This document shows positions 1 to 7,449 of a stretch of 19,082 nt of DNA, in pieces; the stretch's first letter is position 1, and each line of letters starts with the position of its first letter. Source of the DNA: Rhodocaloribacter sp964552015 (GTDB lineage: Bacteria > Bacteroidota > Rhodothermia > Rhodothermales > ISCAR-4553); NCBI GenBank assembly GCA_964552015.1, contig CAZKFR010000067.1:1-19082 (forward strand). The letters are read 5' to 3'. Under the pieces are notes generated by a model. That model was not told the origin of the DNA, did not search any database, and saw only the letters and a list, made by a program, of their open reading frames with translations. The position numbers and the translations under genes were made by a program.

Positions 1-1523
1 CCGTCGCCGGTCGCGTGGCCCAGCCCCAGGTCGCGGCGGATGCTGTACTCGGTGGCCTCGGCGGAGAGAAGCACGCCCGGCACCCCGGCGCCCGGATGCG
101 TCCCCGCCCCGACGAAGTACAGGTTGGGGACGTCCTCGCTCCGGTTGTGCGGGCGGAAGTAGGCCGTCTGGCTGAGCTTCGGCTCCAGCCCGAAGGCATT
201 GCCCAGGTGTGCGTTGAGCTCGTGTTTGAAGTCTTCCGGCGTGAAGATGCGCATCACTTCGGTGTGCGCCCGCAGCCCCTCCAGGCCCCACGCCTCGAGG
301 AAATCCAGCACGCGGTCGGCAAACGGTCCGGCCTCCTGCCGCCAGTCGATGCCCGAGGCGAGGTTGGCCACCGGCACGAGCACGTACAGGCTCTCTCCCC
401 CCTCGGGCGCCATCGAGGGATCGGTCTTCGTCGGCGCATGCAGGTACATGCTGAAGTCGTCCGGCAGCACCTTGCGGTCGAAGATGTCGCGCAGGAGTTC
501 TTTGTACCGCTTCGTGAGGATGAGCGTGTGGTGCTCCAGCTGCGGGTACTTTTTCCGCACGCCGAGGTAGAGCAGGAAGCAGCTCATCGTATAGTCCATC
601 TTCTCCACCCGCCGGTCCGTCCACTTCCTCCGGTGCTCCGGCGCGATCAGGTGGCGGTAGGTGTGCGCCACGTCGGCGTTGCTGACCACCAGGTCGGCCG
701 GGAAGAAGGTGCCGCCGGCCACGACGCCCGTAGCGCGTCCTCCCTCGACGCGGACCTCCGACACCTCCGTATCGGTGTGCACCACCCCGCCCTGCTCACG
801 GAACAGCCGCTCGAGCGCCTTCACCACCTCGTACATCCCGCCCTTGGTGAACCACACCCCCTGCTCCCGCTCCAGGTACGGGATCATGATGTAGACCGAG
901 GGCGAACGGAACGGGTTGCCCCCGATGAACAGCGGATGGAAGCTGAAAAGGAAATGGTGGCGGAAGTCTTTGAAATACCGCCGCGCGAACGTCGCCACGG
1001 GCAGGAACGCCTTCAGTTTGATGGCCCGCGGCGCAAAATCGAGCATCGAGCGCACCGTGTCGAACGGGCGGGCGCCGAGCCGGTCGGTGATGACGGCCTC
1101 GTAGACGGGCCGCACCGCCTCCATGAAGGCGTCGTATCGCTCGGCGTCCTCTTCGTTGAACCGGCGCATCTGCGCCTTCATCCGCTCCGGGTCGCCCGTA
1201 TAGTCGATCCACGTGCCGTCGTGGAAGAACACGCGGTAATACGGGTCGAGGGGGATCAGGTCGAGGTAGTCGGCGCGGGAGCGGCCGGCAGCCCGGAAGA
1301 TATCCTCGATGATGTCGGGCGCCGTGATCAGGCTCGGCCCCATGTCGAAGACGTAGCCCTTCTCGATGAACTGATAGGCCCGTCCCCCCACCTGAGGGCG
1401 CTTTTCGAGCAGGGTAACCTGCATCCCGAGGGCCTGCAGGCGGTTGGCGACGGCCAGCCCCCCGAAGCCGCTCCCGATGACGACGACGCGGCGAGGGGTG
1501 GCGGTTTGCGTGGTAGGGTTCAT
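1..1523 (-). CDS. crtI: Phytoene desaturase (CrtI family), 3' end cut by window edge
   Basis: FAD-dependent desaturase that introduces double bonds into phytoene on the way to lycopene-type carotenoids at the membrane. The translation from ATG 1523 begins MNPTTQTATPRR and has the Rossmann dinucleotide motif VVVIGSGFGGLAVANRL near residues 13-29, then VGGRAYQF. Close to the other end is the CrtI C-terminal flavin signature (VGAGTHPGAGVPGVLLSA). 507 codons are readable and the frame is open at the left edge; CrtI proteins are usually about 490-520 residues, so only a few C-terminal residues should be missing. The start lies 4 nt after the stop of the crtB fusion gene, indicating one operon with probable translational coupling. 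The exact product (lycopene or a less desaturated carotene) cannot be read from sequence. Confidence 0.95.
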   Translation of the reverse strand, partial: MNPTTQTATPRRVVVIGSGFGGLAVANRLQALGMQVTLLEKRPQVGGRAYQFIEKGYVFDMGPSLITAPDIIEDIFRAAGRSRADYLDLIPLDPYYRVFFHDGTWIDYTGDPERMKAQMRRFNEEDAERYDAFMEAVRPVYEAVITDRLGARPFDTVRSMLDFAPRAIKLKAFLPVATFARRYFKDFRHHFLFSFHPLFIGGNPFRSPSVYIMIPYLEREQGVWFTKGGMYEVVKALERLFREQGGVVHTDTEVSEVRVEGGRATGVVAGGTFFPADLVVSNADVAHTYRHLIAPEHRRKWTDRRVEKMDYTMSCFLLYLGVRKKYPQLEHHTLILTKRYKELLRDIFDRKVLPDDFSMYLHAPTKTDPSMAPEGGESLYVLVPVANLASGIDWRQEAGPFADRVLDFLEAWGLEGLRAHTEVMRIFTPEDFKHELNAHLGNAFGLEPKLSQTAYFRPHNRSEDVPNLYFVGAGTHPGAGVPGVLLSAEATEYSIRRDLGLGHATGD

Positions 1524-1527
1524 GGTG

Positions 1528-4047
1528 TCAGAGGGTGGTTTCGTCGATGTCGGGGCGAAGGGCGGCGAGGGCCTGCTGGGTCGCAGCCGGCAGCCGGCCG
1601 GTATCGAGCAGGAAGGTGATCATGAGGCGGTAGAGGGTGGGCGGATAGGCGTCGCGGGCCGCCGGTAGCAGCCGGCCCAGCGCAGCGATGTCCTGTGACA
1701 CCGTCTCCGAGCGGCCGAACAGGCCGGGCAGGTAATAACAACTCAGGAGCCGGAGGAAGCGGATCTCGGCGTCGTCGGGATGTTCCTCGACGAGGGCATC
1801 GAGCACGGGAAGGCCGCGTTGCACGTGCCGGTACTTGTCGAACGGCCAGAAGGCGTGTTTGGCCTTCATCACCTCGAAGGCGGCTTTGTACGCACGTACG
1901 ACCGGCTCCGCGTCCGCCCCCTGCGTGGCAATCAGCGCCTCGGCCCGATCGATGTAGTCTTCTTCGTCGGCCGAGGCCAGGTAGTAGTCCCGGAGCGTAT
2001 CCACCACAGGGCGATGGGTCATGGCGGTCCTCGGATGGGGTCGGCTGGTCAGCAGCGTTTCCGGTGGTACGGGCTCGGCCGGGTGGTCCACCACCGGCTG
2101 GGCGGCCAGGGTCGACGGCCCCAGGAGCAGCAGGACGAGCAGGTGAAGCGGCCGGAAGCGGCCGGACGAGCCGCCCGGGGTGGGGGCCTCCTCGCCCAGG
2201 GCGGGCGAGAACGACGACGGGCCCGAGCAGGCTTTCGGGTGGTGCCGCTGATGCCGCCGCATCCGGGCCAGACGGAACAGTGCGCGGGCGGCCAGCCCGC
2301 ATTTTTCCGCGGTCGTGGTGCGCGCCCGCTGTGTGAGGTTGTCGTAGCCGTTGGCGCGGATGCGGCGGTGGATGCCGCGGTACACGTCGGCCGCCACGGC
2401 CACGGCGCGGCCGAAGCCGCCGGGCAGGTGCGGGATGGCTTCCCAGGCACGGGCATACCGGGCGTCGGCTTCGGCCATGAGCGCGTCCACGAGCTTCCGG
2501 TAGGCCGGCGTCACGCGGCCCTGTGCCTGCATCCGACGGAGGTCATCCACCGAAAGGCCGTGTGCGGCCAGGCACTCGGCGGGGAGGTAGACCCGCCCGG
2601 TGCGCAGGTCCTCCCCCACGTCGCGCAGAATGTTGGTCAGTTGGAGCGCCTGTCCCAGGGCGATGGCCCGCTCCAGCCGCCACGCGTCACGCACGCCGAG
2701 CAGGTGGCAGATCCACAGGCCGACGACCGAGGCGACCCGGTAGCCATACGTCCAGAGTTCGTCCATCGTCCGCAGGCGCACCGGCCCCAGGTCCGAGGCC
2801 ACGCCGTCGATGAGGGTCCGGATGACGTCGAACGGCACGCGGGACCGCGCCGAGTCGTGCATGAGCGCATCGAGCCAGCCGATGCCGGTGAGCGTACCCT
2901 CGTAGGCGCCCCGCACGAGGGTCTGCCAGGTCGTGAGGCGGGCGCGCAGGTCCCCCTCACAGCGTCCCTCCGGCACGTCCACGAGGTCGTCCGTGAACCG
3001 GCAGAACGCATAGACCCGCGCCACACGGTCGCGGTCCGGCGGGTCAAACCAGCGGGCGGCGAACGAGAACGATCGCGAGTTGTGGGCAAAGAACGCCTCG
3101 ATGTCGACGGGCACGCACCGGGCGATCTCCTGCACGAGGGCCTGCGTCGCGGGGTCGGGCTCCCGGGCTTCCAGGGCCGGCGCCCCGGCGCCCGGGCGGG
3201 TCGCACGCCCCCGGACGCGCCAGGCGACCAGGCCCAGCCCCGCTCCCACGGCGGCCACCGTGTATCCGACGGCATCCCAGAGCCCGTTCGCGATCACCAT
3301 GCCCAGCGGCATGGCGAGCACGAGCAGGTAGTAGACCGTCAGCCACCGGCGCGAGAGATGATCCGCCCAGTCCCCGGCGCCGAGCGCCTCGAACAGGCCC
3401 ATCAGCGCCAGGCCCGTCACGAACCACCCCAGCAGGTTGACGAGCGGCATGCCGTAGTACGGCCCGGCCTCGCCCCACACCCAGTACGTCGTCAGGTAGC
3501 TCATCGCCGGGTCGAGGGCCAGGTCCCAGGCCGTGAGGAGGAACGCCCCGAGCAGGAGCCGCCCGGCCAGGCGGCCGGGGTACGCCGCACGGGCCAGCAC
3601 GTAGGCCGGCAGTGCCATCGTGAACCAGCTCAGCGGGATCAGCCAGGGCACCCGCCCGAACCACTTCGGCCCCAGCAGGTCGGTGTACCCGTACGGCCCG
3701 AACGGCACCCCGTACCCCGTGCCGATGAACTCGCTCAGGAAACTGACCGCATACACGGCGGCGAACACGCCCAGCCACCGGACGCCTGCCATCCGCCCGA
3801 GGTACCACCCCAGCACGAAGCCGGTGAGCCAGACATGCGTCTGGGCGAAGAACCGGAACGCGACGCCATAGAACGCGACGAGCGAAGGCGCGAACTCGCC
3901 GATCCGGGCCAGGTTGGCCGGGCCATGCGGCGGCAGCGTGAAGAGCACGTACCCGGCCAGGGCCACGAACGTGTACCCCCCCAGCAGAATCAGAGGCCAG
4001 CGGCGCATGTTCGGGGAAGCAGCAAGGGGAGATCGGAGAGGGCGCAT
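1528..4047 (-). CDS. cruF-crtB: CruF-like carotenoid hydratase / phytoene synthase fusion with extra C-terminal domain
   Basis: One uninterrupted 839-codon frame carries three parts (numbering from 4047). Residues 14-280 form a hydrophobic multi-pass membrane domain of the CruF/DUF422 type, which hydrates carotenoid psi-ends; GTGYGVPFGPYGYTD (109-123) is typical. Residues 300-595 are a phytoene synthase, condensing two geranylgeranyl diphosphates, with both Asp-rich diphosphate/Mg sites: CRFTDDLVD (349-357) and NILRDVGED (472-480), followed by LRTGRVYLP. Residues 596-839 are unrelated to either: a hydrophobic stretch ending LAAQ (634-650) looks like a signal peptide, then a helical region of unknown role. 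This last part resembles, from memory, a small standalone protein in Bacteroidota carotenoid clusters. It might be translated separately from in-frame ATG 2262 or 2022. Met14 (4008) is the more natural start: it sits just before the first membrane helix and reduces overlap with carH from 58 to 19 nt. Confidence 0.9.
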   Translation of the reverse strand: MRPLRSPLAASPNMRRWPLILLGGYTFVALAGYVLFTLPPHGPANLARIGEFAPSLVAFYGVAFRFFAQTHVWLTGFVLGWYLGRMAGVRWLGVFAAVYAVSFLSEFIGTGYGVPFGPYGYTDLLGPKWFGRVPWLIPLSWFTMALPAYVLARAAYPGRLAGRLLLGAFLLTAWDLALDPAMSYLTTYWVWGEAGPYYGMPLVNLLGWFVTGLALMGLFEALGAGDWADHLSRRWLTVYYLLVLAMPLGMVIANGLWDAVGYTVAAVGAGLGLVAWRVRGRATRPGAGAPALEAREPDPATQALVQEIARCVPVDIEAFFAHNSRSFSFAARWFDPPDRDRVARVYAFCRFTDDLVDVPEGRCEGDLRARLTTWQTLVRGAYEGTLTGIGWLDALMHDSARSRVPFDVIRTLIDGVASDLGPVRLRTMDELWTYGYRVASVVGLWICHLLGVRDAWRLERAIALGQALQLTNILRDVGEDLRTGRVYLPAECLAAHGLSVDDLRRMQAQGRVTPAYRKLVDALMAEADARYARAWEAIPHLPGGFGRAVAVAADVYRGIHRRIRANGYDNLTQRARTTTAEKCGLAARALFRLARMRRHQRHHPKACSGPSSFSPALGEEAPTPGGSSGRFRPLHLLVLLLLGPSTLAAQPVVDHPAEPVPPETLLTSRPHPRTAMTHRPVVDTLRDYYLASADEEDYIDRAEALIATQGADAEPVVRAYKAAFEVMKAKHAFWPFDKYRHVQRGLPVLDALVEEHPDDAEIRFLRLLSCYYLPGLFGRSETVSQDIAALGRLLPAARDAYPPTLYRLMITFLLDTGRLPAATQQALAALRPDIDETTL

Positions 4048-4988
4048 GCGAGGGCTTTCGGGGGAATTGAAACGTGGACGAGCTGATCGAGCCAGTCCGA
4101 GAACGCCAGCATCGAATCGAAGGCGCTTACTTCGGGGAAGGGGGTCTCGGGAAGCTCCGGGGACAGGCCGCCGAGCAGGCGTCCGCCCAGCACAAGCCGG
4201 CAGGGATGGGAGGGCTCGTACAGGCGCGCCAGGGTGCGGACGTGCGCCAGGGCCTCGGCCGGGCCGTGCGGCGGGGTCATGGCGATGGCGATGAGCGAGG
4301 CCTCATGCCGTACCTGCTGGATCACGAAGTCCTCGACGGGTACGTTGGCGCCCAGGTAGATCACCTTCCACCCGCGCTCGCCCAGGAGGAAGCGGGCCAT
4401 GAGCGCCCCCATCTCGTGGTCGTCGCCCGGCGCGCAGCCCACGATGGCCGTCCCGGCAGCCTCGTTCGTGGTCTGCCTCGGCGCTCGACGTGCCCGGCGG
4501 GAGATGTAGGCCATGAGCAGGGCATCCCGCAGGGCCTGCGTCATGCGGTGCTCGTCGCCCACCGTGAGCACGCCGTCCGCCCACGAAGCGCCAACGCGGT
4601 GCATGACGGGCCCCAGGAGCTCATCGAACACCTGCTCCGGCGCAAAGCCCATCTCCAGAAGAAAGAGCAACAGCCGCTCGGGCCGCTCGCGCTCGGAGAG
4701 TTCGAGCCAGCCGTACAGCAGCCCTACGAGCCGGCCGAACCCTTCCCCCCGGCGAGCCGCTTCGATGCCTTCCCACACGGCGGCCTCGTCCGGAGCAAAG
4801 TCGAACAGGATACAGGGATGGTTTTCGGTTCGGGCAAACCGAAGGAGTTCGTGGAGACGAATACGCCGGTGCCCGCCTTCCGTCTGTTCGCACGCGAGCA
4901 GGTCCGCGTTGCACCAGCGCTTCACCGAGGAGGCATGGATGCCGAGCAGTTCGGCGGCCTGGCGTGTCGTCAGAAGAAAATCGCCCAT
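3990..4988 (-). CDS. carH: CarH-type B12-dependent light-sensing MerR-family repressor
   Basis: 332 residues. An N-terminal MerR/excisionase-like helix-turn-helix (about 3-45: LLTTRQAAELLGIHASSV, then TEGGHRR) is followed by a helical cobalamin cap domain and a B12-binding Rossmann domain. The cap has W136-x9-E146-H147, the CarH signature; the B12 domain has D189-x-H191-x-x-G194 with His191 as expected lower cobalt ligand, and GG at 268-269. In characterised CarH proteins, adenosylcobalamin-loaded tetramers bind DNA in the dark and light breaks the Co-C bond, releasing DNA and inducing carotenoid genes. As first gene of the crt operon it probably regulates itself. ATG 4988 is preferred because AGGTGG (plus-strand 4994-4999) lies 5 nt upstream; an in-frame GTG at 4997 falls within that ribosome binding site. 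The final 20 or so residues overlap the next gene. Confidence 0.93.
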   Translation of the reverse strand: MGDFLLTTRQAAELLGIHASSVKRWCNADLLACEQTEGGHRRIRLHELLRFARTENHPCILFDFAPDEAAVWEGIEAARRGEGFGRLVGLLYGWLELSERERPERLLLFLLEMGFAPEQVFDELLGPVMHRVGASWADGVLTVGDEHRMTQALRDALLMAYISRRARRAPRQTTNEAAGTAIVGCAPGDDHEMGALMARFLLGERGWKVIYLGANVPVEDFVIQQVRHEASLIAIAMTPPHGPAEALAHVRTLARLYEPSHPCRLVLGGRLLGGLSPELPETPFPEVSAFDSMLAFSDWLDQLVHVSIPPKALACALSDLPLLLPRTCAAGL

Positions 4989-4993
4989 TTTTA

Positions 4994-4999
4994 CCACCT
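4994..4999 (-). promoter_or_regulatory. Ribosome binding site of carH
   Basis: AGGTGG on the minus strand, 5 nt before ATG 4988. It decides the start, because the competing GTG at 4997 lies inside it. Most genes in the window show no clear Shine-Dalgarno sequence, so this one stands out. Confidence 0.6.
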
Positions 5000-5037
5000 G
5001 GGCTTTTTGGCTTTCTAGCTATGCGATGAAACTCCCT

Positions 5038-5057
5038 TCCGATACGTTCATATCGGA
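5038..5057. promoter_or_regulatory. Candidate CarH operator: perfect 7-6-7 palindrome
   Basis: TCCGATA, a 6-nt spacer, then TATCGGA: a perfect inverted repeat with 7-bp arms. It sits near the middle of the intergenic region, about 49 nt from the carH ATG and 45 nt from the divergent SDR ATG, where a MerR-type dimer or tetramer could control both directions. The palindrome is seen directly; its role as CarH operator is inferred from position. A second, widely spaced inverted pair, ATGAAAC (5026-5032) and GTTTCAT (5088-5094), brackets it and may be chance. Confidence 0.5.
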
Positions 5058-5102
5058 CCCCCGTCCATACTTGCCATCACCGAACGTGTTTCATTTTCCG
5101 CC

Positions 5103-5849
5103 ATGACTCCTTCCTCCTCCCCTGTCTATCTCCTTCTCGGCGCTACCGGCGGCATCGGCACGGCGCTGGCCGAGCGCCTCGCCGGAGACGGTGCCCGTCT
5201 GGCCCTGGCGGCCCGTACCCGCGACCGGCTCGACGCGCTGGCCCGGCGCACCGGCGGCCTCGTCCTTCCCACCGACGCCACCGCGTACGAACAGGTCGAG
5301 GCGTGCGTGCAGGCGACGCTCGACCACCACGGCCGCCTCGACGGGATCGTCAACCTCGTCGGCTCGATCCTGCTCAAGCCGGCTCACCTGACCTCACTCG
5401 ACGAATGGCGCCGCACGCTGGCGCTCAACCTGGATACGGCGTTCTTCACCGTCAAAGCGGCGGCCCGCCCCCTGATGAAGCAGGGCGGCAGCATCGTGCT
5501 GATGGCCTCGGCCGTGGCGCTGACCGGCCTGCACAACCATGAGGCCATCGCGGCGGTGAAGGGCGGTGTGGTGGCGCTGGCCCGCTCGGCGGCGGCCACC
5601 TATGCCCGTCGCGGCGTGCGCGTCAACGTGGTGGCGCCGGGGCTGGTACGCACGCCGCTGACGGAGCGGCTGACGGCCAACGAAGCCTCGGAGAAGGCCT
5701 CGCTGGCGATGCACGCCCTGGGCCGCCTCGGCGAGCCGGAGGACGTGGCCGAGATGATCGCCTTCCTGCTGGACGAACAGCGCGGCGGCTGGATCACCGG
5801 GCAGGTCTTCGGCGTCGATGGAGGACTCTCCCGCGTACGCCCCGCCTGA
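5103..5849 (+). CDS. SDR-family oxidoreductase-like protein lacking the catalytic tyrosine
   Basis: Classical short-chain dehydrogenase fold, 248 residues: nucleotide-binding GATGGIG at 13-19, NLVG in the NNAG position, Ser136 in LMASAVAL, and the C-terminal VNVVAPGLVRTPLT and GQVFGVDGG segments. The YxxxK catalytic motif reads I149-A-A-V-K153, so the lysine is kept but the tyrosine is isoleucine. Cofactor binding should be intact but ordinary SDR redox chemistry is doubtful. It is transcribed divergently from carH and ends 5 nt before the next gene, so the two form an operon. Its substrate is unknown. A carotenoid or light-response link rests only on position. Confidence 0.9.
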   Translation: MTPSSSPVYLLLGATGGIGTALAERLAGDGARLALAARTRDRLDALARRTGGLVLPTDATAYEQVEACVQATLDHHGRLDGIVNLVGSILLKPAHLTSLDEWRRTLALNLDTAFFTVKAAARPLMKQGGSIVLMASAVALTGLHNHEAIAAVKGGVVALARSAAATYARRGVRVNVVAPGLVRTPLTERLTANEASEKASLAMHALGRLGEPEDVAEMIAFLLDEQRGGWITGQVFGVDGGLSRVRPA

Positions 5850-5854
5850 CCGCC

Positions 5855-7339
5855 ATGAACGCTCCCCGTCGCATCCTCGTCACCGGCGCCACCGGCTATG
5901 TGGGTGGCCGCCTGGCTCCCCTCCTGCTGGAAGACGGCCACACCGTCCGCTGCATGGTCCGCGACCCGGATCGCCTGGCCGGTCGTCCCTGGGCCAACCG
6001 TGTCGAGATCGTCCGCGGCGACGTGCTCGACGCCGACACGCTGCCCGGGGCGCTCGAAGGCATCGACACCGCGTACTACCTCATCCACTCGCTCCACGCG
6101 GGGGAGGCGTCGTTTGCGGAGCGGGACCGGCAGGGCGCCCGCAACTTCGGCGCGGCGGCCCGGGCGGCCGGCGTGCGCCATATCATCTATCTGGGCGGCA
6201 TTGCCCCCCGCACGGACCGTCCCTCCCCCCACCTGCAAAGCCGCCTGGAAACGGGCGAATGCCTGCGCGAGAGCGGCGTCACGGTGACGGAGTTGCGGGC
6301 CGGCGTCATCATCGGCTCGGGCAGCCTCTCCTTTGAGCTGATCCGTTACCTGACCGAGCGCGTGCCCGTGATGATCTGTCCGCGCTGGGTGACCACGCGC
6401 ACCCAGCCCATCGCCATCCGCAACGTCCTCGACTACCTCCGGGCCACGCCGGCCAACGACGCCGCCCACGGACGGATCATCGACATCGGCAGCCCGGACG
6501 TGCTCACCTACGAGGACATGTTCCGGCTGTACGCGAAGGTGCGGGGGCTGCGACGCCTGATCGTCAAGGTGCCGGTCCTGACGCCCCGCCTCTCGTCGTA
6601 CTGGATCGGCCTCGTGACACCCCTCCCCGCGCATGTCGGCCGCCTCCTCATCGACGGCTTGAAGAACGAGGTCGTCTGCTACGACGACACGGCCCGGCGG
6701 CTGTACGACGTCGAGCCGATGGGCGTGGAAGAGGCCATGCGCCGGGCGCTGGACCGCTCGCAGAGCCACGCCGTCGAGACGACCTGGTTCGGCGCCTTCT
6801 CGGCGAGTGGGAAGGGCGGGGAGCCGCCCGGGCTGGCGCAGGTCGAGGGGATGATCGTCGAGCGCCGGGTGGCCCGTACGACGGCCTCACCCGAGGCCGT
6901 CTTCGACGTGATCCGCCGCCTCGGCGGGGACACGGGCTGGCTCTATGCCAACGCGCTGTGGAAGCTCCGGGGGCTGCTCGACGCGCTCGTGGGCGGCGTC
7001 GGCTTCCGGCGAGGCCGCCGCCATCCGGTGGAACTGCACGTAGGCGAGGCGGTGGACTTCTGGCGGGTCGAGGCCGTGGAGCCGGGGCGGCTGCTGCGCC
7101 TGCGGGCCGAGATGCGGGTGCCCGGGCGCGCCTGGCTCCAGTTCGAGGTGTGCCCGGAAGGAACGGGCTGCCGCGTCGAACAGACCGCCTTCTTCGAACC
7201 GCACGGGCTGAGCGGTTTGCTGTACTGGTATGTCCTCTATCCGGCCCACCGGATCATCTTCCGGGGCATGATCCGCGCCCTGGTACGCCGCGCCGAGGCG
7301 AACGCCATCACACCCCGCACCGCCGAAGCGGAAGCCTGA
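5855..7339 (+). CDS. NAD(P)-binding atypical SDR with C-terminal DUF2867 domain
   Basis: 494 residues. The N-terminal half is an NmrA/atypical-SDR Rossmann domain with VTGATGYVGGRL at 9-20, the YYLIHSLHAGE segment near 75-85, and IIYLGGIAP in the strand that normally precedes the active site. From about residue 320 the protein continues into a region of DUF2867 type ending GLLYWYVLYPAHRIIFRGMI, which is hydrophobic and could touch the membrane. Such two-domain proteins are common in bacteria and mostly uncharacterised; a reductase or epimerase role on a lipid-like substrate is only a guess. It follows the upstream SDR by 5 nt. Confidence 0.88.
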   Translation: MNAPRRILVTGATGYVGGRLAPLLLEDGHTVRCMVRDPDRLAGRPWANRVEIVRGDVLDADTLPGALEGIDTAYYLIHSLHAGEASFAERDRQGARNFGAAARAAGVRHIIYLGGIAPRTDRPSPHLQSRLETGECLRESGVTVTELRAGVIIGSGSLSFELIRYLTERVPVMICPRWVTTRTQPIAIRNVLDYLRATPANDAAHGRIIDIGSPDVLTYEDMFRLYAKVRGLRRLIVKVPVLTPRLSSYWIGLVTPLPAHVGRLLIDGLKNEVVCYDDTARRLYDVEPMGVEEAMRRALDRSQSHAVETTWFGAFSASGKGGEPPGLAQVEGMIVERRVARTTASPEAVFDVIRRLGGDTGWLYANALWKLRGLLDALVGGVGFRRGRRHPVELHVGEAVDFWRVEAVEPGRLLRLRAEMRVPGRAWLQFEVCPEGTGCRVEQTAFFEPHGLSGLLYWYVLYPAHRIIFRGMIRALVRRAEANAITPRTAEAEA

Positions 7340-7389
7340 ACCGCCGGTAACGGAACCTTTCGCTCGCCTGACGTAGGCACAGGCAACCG

Positions 7390-7418
7390 CCGGCGCGTTT
7401 CTTGCGGCCTCGCGCCGG
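7390..7418. repeat. Inverted repeat in the spacer before the first paralog
   Basis: CCGGCGCG (7390-7397) and CGCGCCGG (7411-7418) form a perfect 8-bp stem with a 13-nt loop, between the DUF2867 gene stop and the next ATG. There is no T-run after it, so it is not a standard intrinsic terminator. In such GC-rich DNA chance is a real possibility. Confidence 0.3.
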
Positions 7419-7449
7419 TATCGTCTCCCCTCATCCATCCCTCCGCCCG

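Noticed and set aside
15..1619. Long plus-strand open frame of 534 codons
   Set aside because: It is the antisense of crtI, which has clear family motifs. High GC and codon bias leave few stops on the opposite strand.
1780..4086. 768-codon plus-strand open frame
   Set aside because: Antisense of the cruF-crtB gene; Arg/His/Pro/Gly-rich translation with no recognisable domain.
5026..5094. Inverted pair ATGAAAC / GTTTCAT around the palindrome as a second operator
   Set aside because: Arms are 55 nt apart and only 7 nt long; chance is likely. Noted only as context for the palindrome.
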